A stretch of 64,000 nucleotides of DNA from Nocardioides sp. W7 (GCF_022919075.1 NZ_CP095078.1:2232001-2296000); one strand, 5' to 3'; numbered from the stretch's first letter, positions 9,166 through 17,562 are shown. A program made the numbers and translations. Notes: a model not told the origin generated them from the sequence alone.

Positions 9166-9200
9166 CCGCCGCTGATTCGGGGCGGCCCGCCGTACGCACC

Positions 9201-9206
9201 TAGACT
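9201..9206 (+). promoter_or_regulatory. -10 element of ychF (leaderless)
   Basis: TAGACT lies 8 nt before the ychF GTG, the same hexamer as upstream of ispH. No Shine-Dalgarno sequence is present. Confidence 0.55.
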
Positions 9207-9214
9207 CGGCGCCC

Positions 9215-10288
9215 GTGGCTCTCACCATCGGCATCGTCGGACTGCCCAACGCCGGCAAGTCCACCCTCTTCAACGCCCTGACCAAGAACGACGTCCTCGC
9301 GGCGAACTACCCGTTCGCCACCATCGAGCCGAACGTCGGGGTCGTCGGGGTGCCGGACGACCGGCTGCCGCGGCTCGCCGAGGTGTTCGGCAGCGCGAAG
9401 ATCCTGCCGGCGACGGTGGAGTTCGTCGACATCGCGGGCATCGTCCGCGGCGCCTCGGAGGGCGAGGGGCTGGGCAACAAGTTCCTCTCGCACATCCGGG
9501 AGTCGGCGGCGATCTGTCAGGTGACCCGGGTCTTCCGCGACGAGGACGTCACCCACGTCGACGGGGAGGTCAACCCGGGCAACGACATCTCCACGATCCA
9601 GACCGAGCTGATCCTGGCCGACCTGGAGACGGTGGAGCGCTCGATCGCCCGCCTGGAGAAGGAGTCGCGCAAGGTCAAGGACCTGGTCGCGAACCTGGAG
9701 GCCGCGAAGGAGGCGAAGGAGGCCCTCGAGGCCGGTACGCCGATCATCGCCACCTCGATCGACCGCGACCTGCTGCGCGAGCTCTCGCTGCTCACCGCGA
9801 AGCCGTTCATCTTCGTCTTCAACTGCGACGCCGACGAGCTCGGCGACGAGGAGCTGAAGGACCGGATGCGCGAGCTGGTCGCGCCGGCCGAGGCGATCTT
9901 CCTCGACGCGAAGTTCGAGTCCGAGCTGATCGAGCTCGACGACGAGGAGGCCGCGGAGTTCCTCGCCGAGGCCGGGGTCACCGAGCCCGGCCTGGAGGTG
10001 CTGGCCCGGGTCGGCTTCGCGACCCTCGGCCTGCAGACCTACCTGACCGCCGGTCCCAAGGAGACCCGCGCCTGGACGATCAAGAAGGGCGCCACCGCGC
10101 CCGAGGCCGCCGGCGTGATCCACACCGACTTCCAGAAGGGCTTCATCAAGGCCGAGATCGTCTCCTTCGACGACCTGATGGCCGCCGGCTCCATGGCGAA
10201 GGCCAAGGAGCTCGGCAAGGTGCGCATCGAGGGCAAGGAGTACGTCATGGCCGACGGCGACGTGGTGGAGTTCCGATTCAACGTCTGA
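9215..10288 (+). CDS. ychF: Redox-regulated ATPase YchF (Obg-family)
   Basis: 357 aa, GTG start. The P-loop GLPNAGKST occupies residues 8-16; NYPFATIEPNVG, the DIAGIVRGASEGEGLGNKFL switch region and the FNCDADE motif (in place of the GTPase NKxD) are typical of YchF/OLA1, which prefers ATP. A helical arm (about 130-190) and a C-terminal TGS domain (about 275-357, ending EFRFNV) complete it. It binds ribosomes and responds to oxidative stress. Its last codons lie inside a direct repeat that recurs after the toxin gene (10891-10929). Confidence 0.96.
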   Translation: MALTIGIVGLPNAGKSTLFNALTKNDVLAANYPFATIEPNVGVVGVPDDRLPRLAEVFGSAKILPATVEFVDIAGIVRGASEGEGLGNKFLSHIRESAAICQVTRVFRDEDVTHVDGEVNPGNDISTIQTELILADLETVERSIARLEKESRKVKDLVANLEAAKEAKEALEAGTPIIATSIDRDLLRELSLLTAKPFIFVFNCDADELGDEELKDRMRELVAPAEAIFLDAKFESELIELDDEEAAEFLAEAGVTEPGLEVLARVGFATLGLQTYLTAGPKETRAWTIKKGATAPEAAGVIHTDFQKGFIKAEIVSFDDLMAAGSMAKAKELGKVRIEGKEYVMADGDVVEFRFNV

Positions 10289-10294
10289 ATCGGC
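10256..10294 (+). repeat. Direct repeat copy 1 (ychF 3' end)
   Basis: The last codons and stop of ychF (GGCGACGTGGTGGA then CAACGTCTGAATCG) recur almost unchanged at 10891-10929, on the far side of the toxin-antitoxin pair. This copy encodes the family-conserved C-terminus GDVVEFRFNV, so it is the functional one. Confidence 0.75.
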
Positions 10295-10296
10295 TG

Positions 10297-10337
10297 GACT
10301 CTGGCCGAGTCTGACCTGGTCGGAGTCGCGCTATAAT
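10297..10337 (+). promoter_or_regulatory. Toxin-antitoxin promoter and operator
   Basis: A consensus -10 TATAAT (10332-10337) lies 7 nt before the antitoxin ATG, giving a leaderless transcript. A perfect palindrome GACTC-N5-GAGTC (10297-10311) covers the -35 region, and GGAGTC recurs at 10322. Phd/YefM antitoxins usually bind such sites to repress their own operon; binding here is inferred. Confidence 0.6.
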
Positions 10338-10344
10338 TCTGTAC

Positions 10345-10629
10345 ATGACGACGCTGCCTATCGCCGACGTGCGTGCCAACCTCTCGAGGCTGGTGGACGA
10401 GGCTGAGCGCACCCATCAGCGGGTGGAGGTCACCAAGAACGGGCGACGAGCAGCGGTGCTGATGAGTGCCGATGACTATGACTCGCTCATGGAGACGCTC
10501 GACATCTTGGGAGACGCGGAGGCGATGGCCGAGATCCGTGAGGCCGACGCAGACATCGCGGCCGGTCGGGTCTCGACCTTGGAAGAGGTCGAAGCGGAGA
10601 TGCGCTCGCTGGGCAGACTGCCCGAGTGA
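10345..10629 (+). CDS. Phd/YefM-family antitoxin
   Basis: 94 aa. The N-terminal domain has the Phd/YefM pattern IADVRANLSRLVDEAE, then RVEVTKNGRRAAVLMSADDYDSL. The acidic C-terminal half (EAEMRSLGRLPE end) would neutralise the toxin. The start of the toxin gene overlaps its stop (GTGA). Third codon positions are more A/T-rich than in neighbouring genes, which fits recent acquisition. A strong -10 lies directly upstream. Confidence 0.92.
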   Translation: MTTLPIADVRANLSRLVDEAERTHQRVEVTKNGRRAAVLMSADDYDSLMETLDILGDAEAMAEIREADADIAAGRVSTLEEVEAEMRSLGRLPE

Positions 10630-10889
10630 CCTATCGGATCGAGCTAGCCCCGGCCGCTCGCAGGGCGTTGACTCATGTGTTGCCGGAAGCGGTGGCGACG
10701 GCATGTGCGAACTTTCTCCATGACGTCCTGGCCCAGGAGCCACACCGGGTCGGTAAGCCCCTGCGCGACGAGCTTGCCGGGCGCTACTCCGCGCGGCGTG
10801 GTGAGTTCCGCGTGATCTACGAGATCCATGACGATCGGGTCGTCGTGCGCGTCATCACCATCCGCCACCGGCGCGACGCCTACTCGTGA
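10626..10889 (+). CDS. RelE/ParE-family toxin
   Basis: 87 aa from a GTG overlapping the antitoxin stop. The pattern is that of RelE-type toxins: YRIELAPAARRAL at the start, GKPLRDELAGRYSARRGEFRVIYEI in the middle and VVVRVITIRHRRDAY at the end. The basic residues and the C-terminal Arg-rich strand are those that contact mRNA in RelE. Probable activity is ribosome-dependent mRNA cleavage; ParE-like gyrase inhibition cannot be excluded from sequence alone. Confidence 0.92.
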   Translation: MTYRIELAPAARRALTHVLPEAVATACANFLHDVLAQEPHRVGKPLRDELAGRYSARRGEFRVIYEIHDDRVVVRVITIRHRRDAYS

Positions 10890-10890
10890 G

Positions 10891-10929
10891 GGCGACGTGG
10901 TGGAAGTTTCCGCACAACGTCTGAATCGA
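10891..10929 (+). repeat. Direct repeat copy 2 (degenerate ychF 3' end)
   Basis: Imperfect copy of 10256-10294: the first 14 bases (GGCGACGTGGTGGA) and CAACGTCTGAATCG are shared, with small insertions and a deletion between. The frame is broken relative to ychF. It sits immediately after the toxin stop, so the two copies bracket the module exactly. Confidence 0.75.
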
Positions 10930-11003
10930 CGAGTTTCCGCAGTTCGGGGGGTGTGGGGACTGGCAGGCCACACACAGTCCGCGAGAATCTCAGGCTGATG
11001 CCT

Positions 11004-11045
11004 CGGATCGGGCCTCTGCGCGTCGTCGCTCAGGGGCCCGATTCG
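11004..11045. terminator. Inverted repeat, possible terminator
   Basis: Arms 11004-11018 and 11031-11045 match at 13 of 15 positions (core ATCGGGCC / GGCCCGAT) around a 12-nt loop. It lies about 115 bp after the toxin gene. There is no U-run, so it may be a Rho-assisted terminator or a repeat element. Confidence 0.4.
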
Positions 11046-11330
11046 TGTCCTTGGCTGGGCACGCTGAGGTCGACCGCGCTGGCCCGCGACGCGGGGCTCG
11101 TGATGGGCAGGGCTTGGACGGCGGAACGTCGCCGGTCCACGGCATGTATCGGTTGCCAGCGTCGCGGCGTGAGCGGAACGCGGAGTCGTCGGCAGACGAG
11201 TGGGACCCAGCCTCACGCCGACCGGTGGGTCGACGTGGGGGCGATGCTCAGCCGCTAGGCGACTCGCGTGGGCGAGCGTGCAGGCTCCCCGAGTCGTCCC
11301 GCTGCGGAGCGGCGAACCGAGGGTGCCAGG

Positions 11331-11367
11331 TCTCGGATCCACACTCGTGACGAGTGCGGATCCGAGA
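11331..11367. repeat. Near-perfect palindrome, 18-bp arms
   Basis: TCTCGGATCCACACTCGT (11331-11348) and its complement (11350-11367) are separated by one base, with a single mismatch. Such a long, loop-poor palindrome looks like a repetitive extragenic element or a protein-binding site rather than a terminator. It lies between the toxin-antitoxin pair and the convergent end of the sortase gene. Confidence 0.5.
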
Positions 11368-11491
11368 GCCGGGACGTGGTCGACCCTGCCGAGCCTCGAC
11401 GGCCCAGCAGGGCCGAGCAGCGGTACGCCACGGGTGACCACGACACATCAACAGGCGGGCTACGGATGTCGCCGACCAGCGCGGACGTCGC

Positions 11492-12124
11492 TCACTCGTC
11501 TGCAGCAGGCACCGGCACGGCGTACCAGATGGTGCGGTGGGTCCAGTCACCCGGACCGCGACGCTTGCCCGAGCAGACCAGGATGGCCAGGCGGTGCTTG
11601 CCGATGGTGTCGTAGTAGCGCGAGAGCGTCGCGTCGGCCCGGACCCGTTGGCGCCGGGTCACCCGATAGCACACCTGCTTCCCTCCGGCTCCCGACACCT
11701 TCAGCCGGGCGCCGATGCGCAGACGGTCGAGGAGGAGATTGCCCAGTGCCGGTGCCGGGGTGTCGTAGGGATAGGTGTGCGCGGTCAGACGGACGACACC
11801 CCGGTCGTCACCGGGGCGGACGCCGGACGCCTTGTCCCAGGCGAGCTGCCACTTTCCCCGTGCGGTGAGCGGCGGGGGCAGGGGGACCCCGTGCCTGTCC
11901 TGCCCACGGGCGAGGACCTTGGTCGCGCGGCGGACACCGCCGATCGCGAGCGTGGTGGGTCTGAACCCGCGGTCGACCGAAGCGCAATGTGCCCTCGCCG
12001 GGGTCGTGTCGGCATGAGCCGACACGGCCCACGGGGCCGCGCCGAACGCCGCGAGTGCGACGCCCAGCACGACCCCGTGGACGAGGACGGCGCGGATGTT
12101 CCCGTGGAGCCGTCCGTGTGTCAC
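11492..12124 (-). CDS. Class F sortase
   Basis: 210 aa from a GTG. An N-terminal hydrophobic segment (about residues 14-36) anchors it outside the cytoplasm. The sortase fold shows the catalytic triad: His116 (RLTAHTY), Cys184 (AILVCSG) and Arg197 (HRTIWYA), with ALGNLLLDRLRIGARLKV between them as in class F enzymes. It joins LPXTG-type proteins to the cell envelope. It begins 4 nt after the stop of the upstream surface-protein gene, whose C-terminus carries LPSTG, so that protein is the likely substrate. Confidence 0.88.
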   Translation of the reverse strand: MTHGRLHGNIRAVLVHGVVLGVALAAFGAAPWAVSAHADTTPARAHCASVDRGFRPTTLAIGGVRRATKVLARGQDRHGVPLPPPLTARGKWQLAWDKASGVRPGDDRGVVRLTAHTYPYDTPAPALGNLLLDRLRIGARLKVSGAGGKQVCYRVTRRQRVRADATLSRYYDTIGKHRLAILVCSGKRRGPGDWTHRTIWYAVPVPAADE

Positions 12125-12128
12125 CGCA

Positions 12129-15100
12129 TCACATCCCGCGAGGCGTGGGACGGAACCCAGTGGACGGCAGCCGGGGGGGAACCACGGTGATGGTGGCCCG
12201 GCCCTTGTTGTTGGACCGGACGGACTCCCCGGCGACGCTGACCTTGGCGACGTTCACGGAGCGACCCACGGCGGCCCTGGTCGCCTTGGCGACCACGAAC
12301 ACGGGAGCTGCCTTCTTGCGACCCGCGAGGCCCTTCTTCAGCACGCACGTGACGGTGTCGGACGCCTTGCGGGTCTTGCACGTCCAGCCCTTGCCCTTGG
12401 CCGAGACGAGCTCGAGTCCGCGGGGCAGCGGGTCGGTCAGCCGGATCGGTCCGCGCGCGGCGTCCTTGCCCTTGTTGCGGACGGTGAGCTCGTAGCGCAC
12501 CGAGTCGCCGACCTTCACCAGCGTCCCGCCGACCGCACGCTTGGCCAGCACCAGGTCGTAGTCGTCCTGCGGGGCAGCGACGGGCGGGGCGGGAGCGACG
12601 GTGATCGTCACCGTGGACTGCACGCTGTTGCCGTTGCTGTCGGTCACCTGGTAGCCCACCGGCGTGGCTTGGCCGGAGAAGCCGGGCTCGGGGTCGAACG
12701 TGACCGCACCCGTGGCCGGGTCGATGGTGTAGCGACCCTCGCCGGGCACCAGCAGGGTGCGTCCTCCGTCGGTGGCCTGCGGGGAGGTGAAGACCACGGT
12801 CGAGGGGTCCCAGGCACCCGGAGTCCCGTCGGCCAGCGGGCCGGGGGTGTCGTTGGGCAGCAGGGGCACCGTGATCGTGGTGTCGTGAGGGGTCGACCCG
12901 GTGTCGGGCTCGGCCGTCGGTCCGGAGCGCACCGTCACCGTCAGCACGGCCGTGTCCGTGGTGCCGTTCTCGTCGGTGATCTCGTACTCCACGGCGGGCG
13001 TGGTCCCGGTGTAGCCCGAGGCCGGGGTGAAGGTCACCGAACCGTCGCCCTCGACCTGCCAGGTGCCCTCCGGCGTGACCAGGGTCTTGCCGCCGTTCGT
13101 CGCGTCCGGGCTGGTGAACACCGTCGCACCCGGCACCAGCGGCGCCGAGGCAGCACCGGCATCGTCGTCGGTCACCGCCGGCAGCGTGACCGGGGTGTTG
13201 TACGCCGTGCTGGCCGTGTCGTCGTTCGCCACGGGAACGATGGGCGTCACCGTGATGGTCACCGTCGACGTCGCGTCGTGGCCGTGGGAGTCCGTGACCT
13301 GGTAGGTCACCGCGGTGGCGACGCCCGTGAACTGCGGCTCGGGGTCGAAGGTGATCTCGCCGGTGGCGGGGTCGATCGTGTAGACGCCCTCACCGGGGAC
13401 GGTCAGCGTCTTGCCGCCGTCGGTCACGGTGCCCGGGTTGGGGCCGGCGGGGAAGACGACCGAGGTCTCGTCCCAGCTACCGGCCGAACCATCGGCCAGC
13501 AGACCGGGGGTGTCGTTGGGCAGCGGGTCCACCGTCACCTCGACGTCCTGCGGCGTCGAGTCGGTGTCGGGCGTGGCCGTGGGGCCGGGACGCACGGTGA
13601 CGACCAGGTCGGCGGTGTCGGTGCCGCCCGCGGCGTCGGTGATCCGGTACTCGACCGGCGCGGTGGTGCCGGTGTAGCCCGGAGCCGGCGAGAAGGTGAC
13701 CGTCCCGTCGGGGTTGACCTGCCAGGTGCCCTCCGTGGTCACGAGGCTCTTGCCGCTCCCGGTCGCGGCCGGGCTGGTGAACACTGTGGACGCGGGGACC
13801 AAGGGAGTCCCGGGGTCGCTCGGGTCGTCGTTGCCGGTCGCCGGGAGGTCCACGGGGGTGTCGAACGGGGTGTTGCGAGCGTCGTCCGTCGCGACGGGGG
13901 GTCCGGCGGTCACGGTCACCGTGTCGTTGTCGGTGTTGTTCGCGCCCGGGCCGCGGTCGGTGACCGTCACGACGTTGTCGATGATGGTGCCGCCGGGAGT
14001 GCCCGTCGGGATCTCCTGCGTGTAGACGATGGTCACCGTCTCACCCGAGTCGAGGCCGCGCTCGCCCGAGTCGGGAGAGCTGGCCACGCCGTCGGCGTAC
14101 GGGCGCAAGCACGTGACCGTGGCAGGCATGGCGTCGCCGTCGGACACCCCGCAGCTCACCGCCCCGCGTGCCAGATCGCGGGCATTGGTGCCGCCGGTGA
14201 CGTCGACGGACGTGACCGTCTTGGCGCCGGGCCCGGGCAGGGTGTCGTCGATGGTGAGCAGGTCACCGCGGGTCATCGGCTCGGGACCGTTGTTGGTGAC
14301 GGTGACCGTCCAGGTCACGGTGTCGCCCGGAGCCGGCGTGGTGTCGTCGACGGTCTTGGTGACCGCGAGGTCGTAGTCGCAGGGGACGAAGTCGAGCACG
14401 ACGTCGCCGTCCTGGCCGGAGCCCGCCGTCGCCCGCTCGCCCACAGCCACCGAGCTGAGGCCGGAGACCGCGAAACCGGGTAGGCCCGGGCTGTCGGCCG
14501 CGACGAAGCTGGCGCCACCGCCGCCACCGGCGCCGGTGACCCCACCGTTGGAGAGACCGCCGTTGCCGTTGCCCACCGTCGAGGCAGCGCCGCCGCCGCC
14601 GAACCAGCCGCCGCCACCGCCGCCGCCGGTGTCCGGGGTGTCGTCCGAGCCGGCATCGCCGCCGGTGCGTCCCACACCCGGGGTACCGCTCCGCGTGCCG
14701 TCGGCGCTGTTGGAGCCTGCCGCTCCGGGACCGGCCGTACCGCCGCCGGCGCCACTGCCGACGACGTTCACCGCCGGCTCGTCGACACCGTTGACCCCTC
14801 CTGCGCCGGCGGTGACGCCGGGGGTGGTGGGAAGTCCGGCGTCGCCGCCGCCGCCCTGGTTCAGCGAGTGCCCGCCGCCGGAGCCGCCGCCAGCGCCGGC
14901 CACCACGACGTCGACACCGTCGAGCTGCAGCGAGGTCCAGCCACCACCGCCCGCGCCCGGGTGGATCTGGTTCGAGCCGGTGAGCTCGCCACCGTTGCCG
15001 CCGCCGTTGCTGCCGGCCGTGCGGGCCTGCGCGCCGCCGCCGCCCACGACGCCGCCGAACGACTCACCGGGTACGACGGCGAAGCGGGTGCTGATCCGCG

Positions 15101-15401
15101 CCGCCGCTCCGTTGGCGTCGGGCTGGCTCACGCCGCCGCCGACCATGTTGTGGCCTCCCGCGCCGCCGGTCACCCGGACGTCGACGAAGCACGAACCGTC
15201 CGGAACGGTGCCCGAGTAGGCGCCGACGCCGGCCGTGAAGGTGACCGGGTCCGGCGCCGGAGCGGCGATGGCACTGGAGCCACCGACGAGGACGCTGAGC
15301 CCGGTGGAGACGACCGCGGTGGCCAGAGCCAGATGGGTCGCCCTCGAGGCACCTCTGGGCGGCACCGGACGACGGGGTGGTGGTGACGAAGCGAAACGCA
15401 T
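12129..15401 (-). CDS. Large secreted surface protein, CshA-like repeats, LPSTG end
   Basis: 1090 aa from the ATG at 15401, preceded by GAGGA. Order: signal peptide ending near IAAPAPD (about residue 46); a Gly-rich region with many G-runs (about 60-330); a DUF11-type domain (CDYDLAVTKTVDDTTPAPGD); four repeats of about 105-120 residues in an A-B-A-B order that resemble CshA fibril repeats (GYTGTTAPVEYRITD, FTGVATAVTYQVTDS); a second DUF11 domain (DYDLVLAKRAVGGTLVKVGD); and LPSTG at 1078-1082. Only eight residues follow LPSTG, with no membrane helix. Probably an adhesin or surface fibre sorted by the adjacent sortase. Confidence 0.85.
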   Translation of the reverse strand: MRFASSPPPRRPVPPRGASRATHLALATAVVSTGLSVLVGGSSAIAAPAPDPVTFTAGVGAYSGTVPDGSCFVDVRVTGGAGGHNMVGGGVSQPDANGAAARISTRFAVVPGESFGGVVGGGGAQARTAGSNGGGNGGELTGSNQIHPGAGGGGWTSLQLDGVDVVVAGAGGGSGGGHSLNQGGGGDAGLPTTPGVTAGAGGVNGVDEPAVNVVGSGAGGGTAGPGAAGSNSADGTRSGTPGVGRTGGDAGSDDTPDTGGGGGGGWFGGGGAASTVGNGNGGLSNGGVTGAGGGGGASFVAADSPGLPGFAVSGLSSVAVGERATAGSGQDGDVVLDFVPCDYDLAVTKTVDDTTPAPGDTVTWTVTVTNNGPEPMTRGDLLTIDDTLPGPGAKTVTSVDVTGGTNARDLARGAVSCGVSDGDAMPATVTCLRPYADGVASSPDSGERGLDSGETVTIVYTQEIPTGTPGGTIIDNVVTVTDRGPGANNTDNDTVTVTAGPPVATDDARNTPFDTPVDLPATGNDDPSDPGTPLVPASTVFTSPAATGSGKSLVTTEGTWQVNPDGTVTFSPAPGYTGTTAPVEYRITDAAGGTDTADLVVTVRPGPTATPDTDSTPQDVEVTVDPLPNDTPGLLADGSAGSWDETSVVFPAGPNPGTVTDGGKTLTVPGEGVYTIDPATGEITFDPEPQFTGVATAVTYQVTDSHGHDATSTVTITVTPIVPVANDDTASTAYNTPVTLPAVTDDDAGAASAPLVPGATVFTSPDATNGGKTLVTPEGTWQVEGDGSVTFTPASGYTGTTPAVEYEITDENGTTDTAVLTVTVRSGPTAEPDTGSTPHDTTITVPLLPNDTPGPLADGTPGAWDPSTVVFTSPQATDGGRTLLVPGEGRYTIDPATGAVTFDPEPGFSGQATPVGYQVTDSNGNSVQSTVTITVAPAPPVAAPQDDYDLVLAKRAVGGTLVKVGDSVRYELTVRNKGKDAARGPIRLTDPLPRGLELVSAKGKGWTCKTRKASDTVTCVLKKGLAGRKKAAPVFVVAKATRAAVGRSVNVAKVSVAGESVRSNNKGRATITVVPPRLPSTGFRPTPRGM

Positions 15402-16029
15402 GCGTGCTCTTCCTCTAGGGGTGGGGGACTGCCGTGCCCACGAGAGGACACGGCAGTGGGAAGACTCACGACCGGGCTGATCCCTTACGCGCCTGCCGAA
15501 GAAATCTTCGGGACGGCCTTCGTGGGGTGACGGCGCGCAGGATGCAGCAGCGGCACACCTGCGAGGGACAGGCGGCGACCGCAGGCTCACCGTGACGTTC
15601 GACGTTCGAGAGCGTGATGGGGAGCACTGATCGCCCCCTACGGCATCTCCTACAACGCGAGTGCGACCTGGAAGCCCGTCGTTCTCAGCGGCGAGGCCGC
15701 CACACCCACCAGCTGCGAGCCGTCAACGGCGTCGGCGGGCCGTCTCATCCTCATGGACGAGGGCACATCAGCCTCGCGACCATTTGCTGGCGCGGGCGTA
15801 CGACACGACGCAGCCCATGCGCCGGTGCGACGTGCTCCACAGCAGCACCGATCCGCCGCGCGCACTCGCTGCGGAGACACCCGTGGACCTTGCCGGCACC
15901 GACCCCGGCGGGGTGGCCGGGCACTGGCTCACGACCAACGCCAGCTGCCCCACGATCCCCTTCACCCGACCGACCCTAGCCAGGTCGGCCGGGGTCGGCC
16001 GCCGAACTCGGCAGCGCGAGCGGCGTCCG
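15402..16029. other. Intergenic region, mostly without recognisable genes
   Basis: About 630 bp between the surface-protein start and the alcohol dehydrogenase end. The first part holds the surface-protein leader and presumably its promoter. The rest holds a possible decayed reading frame (next entry). No RNA gene or clear repeat was seen. Confidence 0.4.
15618..15955 (+). pseudogene. Possible decayed secreted-protein fragment
   Basis: The frame from 15618 reads in a non-GC-biased way (APYGISYNASATWKPVVLSG, then EAATPTSCEPSTASAGRLIL) but has no start codon, with a stop immediately upstream. Near 15790 the protein-like signal seems to move to another frame (ETPVDLAGTDPGGVAGHWLT). This could be a remnant with a missing 5' end and a frameshift. 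No family was recognised and it may be chance. Confidence 0.2.
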
Positions 16030-17142
16030 TCAGGGGAAGAGCACCAGCTGCCGCAGCGCGGCGCCGTCGGACAGTACGTCGAGCGCGGTGTTGATCTCGG
16101 CGAGGGCGATGGTCGAGGAGACCAGCTCCTCGACCGGCAGCCGGCCCGCGCGCCACAGTGCGGCGAAGCGCGGGATGTCGCGGCTCGGGACCGCGCTGCC
16201 GAGGTAGCTGCCGACGATCGTGCGGCCCTCGGCGACCAGGCCGAGCGGGGAGACGCTCGCGCGCGCATCGGGATGGGGCAGGCCGACCGTCACCGTCCTA
16301 CCGCCCGGGGCGGTGAGCGCGACGGCGGTCTCGAAGGCCCGCGCGCTGCCCGCCGCCTCCACCACCACGTCGCCCAGCAGGTCCGCCCGTCCCGGGCCGG
16401 AGGCCTCGTCGGGGTGGGTGGTGCGGACGGCGCCGAGCCGGGAGGCGATGGCGAGCTTCTCCGCGACGGTGTCCACCGCGACCACCTCGACCTCCAGGGC
16501 GAGTGCCGTCAGCAGCGCCGCCATCCCGACCCCGCCGAGGCCGACGACCGTGACCCGCTGACCGGCGGCCGGAGGCGCGGCGTTGAGCAGCGCGCCGCCG
16601 CCGGTGAGCACCGCGCAGCCCAGCAGCGCCGCGACGTCCGGCGGCACGTCGGGATCGACCGGCACCACCGAGCGCCGGTCCACGACCGCGTGGGTGGCGA
16701 ACGCCGAGACGCCCAGGTGGTGCAGGACCGGCCCGGCCTCCCCGCGCAGCCGGGTGCCGCCGCCGAGCAGGGCTCCCTCGCCGTTGGCGAGGGAGCCGGG
16801 GACGCAGGGGCGTACGCCGTCGGTGCGACACCCCGCGCAGTCGCCGCACCGGGGGAGGAAGGTCATCACCACCCGCTGGCCGACCGCGACGTCGGACCCG
16901 CCGGGTCCGACCGCCTCGACCAGCCCGGCGGCCTCGTGGCCGAGCAGCATCGGGACCGGCCGGACCCGGTCGCCGTTGACCACCGAGAGGTCGGAGTGGC
17001 ACAGCCCCGCGACCTCGATGCGGACGAGCAGCTCCCCGGGCCCGGGCTCGGCGAGCTCGATCTCGCGCAGCTTCAGCGGGCGCGACGCGGCGTACGGCCG
17101 CGGGAGCCCGATCTCGTCCAGGACGGCGCCGGTGATCCTCAC
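16030..17142 (-). CDS. Zinc-dependent alcohol dehydrogenase (MDR family)
   Basis: 370 aa from a GTG at 17142 (an ATG at 17181 is possible). Catalytic Zn motif GHEAAGLVEAVG; structural Zn site with cysteines in RCGDCAGCRTDGVRPC; AGLCHSD with the catalytic Cys; Rossmann motif GLGGVGMAA near residue 190. It is a class III-like/aryl-alcohol NAD(P)-dependent dehydrogenase; the substrate is not evident. It stands alone on the minus strand and is divergent from a small hypothetical gene. No thiol-cofactor gene is adjacent. Confidence 0.9.
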   Translation of the reverse strand: MRITGAVLDEIGLPRPYAASRPLKLREIELAEPGPGELLVRIEVAGLCHSDLSVVNGDRVRPVPMLLGHEAAGLVEAVGPGGSDVAVGQRVVMTFLPRCGDCAGCRTDGVRPCVPGSLANGEGALLGGGTRLRGEAGPVLHHLGVSAFATHAVVDRRSVVPVDPDVPPDVAALLGCAVLTGGGALLNAAPPAAGQRVTVVGLGGVGMAALLTALALEVEVVAVDTVAEKLAIASRLGAVRTTHPDEASGPGRADLLGDVVVEAAGSARAFETAVALTAPGGRTVTVGLPHPDARASVSPLGLVAEGRTIVGSYLGSAVPSRDIPRFAALWRAGRLPVEELVSSTIALAEINTALDVLSDGAALRQLVLFP

Positions 17143-17244
17143 TCGAGGATCCTGGCCGGACCCGGCCGGTTCGACAACCATGGGCGCTTGGTCACATCGC
17201 TGGAAGAACGGGAACGAACCGTCCGGCGGGCGCGCTCTACCAGC

Positions 17245-17454
17245 ATGAACACCACCACTCCCAGGACCCTCGTGCAGGACCTCGACGTCCTGCACGGCTC
17301 CTACGTCAGCGCGATCAACCAGGCCATCGACTCGGGCCACGACGAGTACGTCGCCGAGCTGGCGGCGTCGTACGACCGCGAGGCCACGCTGATGGTCGCG
17401 CAGCGCGAGGGCAAGACCCACCTGCTGCCGCTGCGGCGTCGGCGCGCCGCCTGA
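17245..17454 (+). CDS. Small conserved-looking hypothetical protein, 69 aa
   Basis: Not recognised. A short acidic-to-basic protein: LVQDLDVLHGSYVSAINQAI then DEYVAELAASYDREATLMVA, ending in a basic LLPLRRRRAA tail. The central part is probably helical. No signal peptide or membrane helix. The codon pattern is like neighbouring genes, supporting a real gene despite its size. Confidence 0.55.
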   Translation: MNTTTPRTLVQDLDVLHGSYVSAINQAIDSGHDEYVAELAASYDREATLMVAQREGKTHLLPLRRRRAA

Positions 17455-17562
17455 GCTCGATTGGTCGCCCGGAACTGCCGCCGGGACGGTAACGTGACGC
17501 CCACCACTCCGGTGGACGTGGCCCGACCGGGCTGCCGAGGGCAGGAGCGGAAGGTGGGGCAG

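Larger units (their letters stand above)
10930..11491. other. Gene-poor interval with two hairpins
   Basis: No open frame here has protein-like composition; the long frames are GC-rich artefacts. It holds two strong inverted repeats (listed separately) and nothing else that I can support. It may be decayed accessory DNA between the toxin-antitoxin insertion and the sortase locus. Confidence 0.5.

Noticed and set aside
10644..11441. A 265-codon minus-strand frame across the toxin gene and the gene-poor interval
   Set aside because: Overlaps the toxin on the opposite strand, is rich in Arg/Pro/Thr without any pattern, and has no ribosome-binding site or family resemblance.
12096..14483. A 795-codon plus-strand frame opposite the surface-protein gene
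   Set aside because: Translation is dominated by Gly, Arg, Val and His in a pattern mirrored from the Thr/Asp/Pro/Val-rich repeats on the other strand; the minus strand encodes clear domains, a signal peptide and LPSTG.
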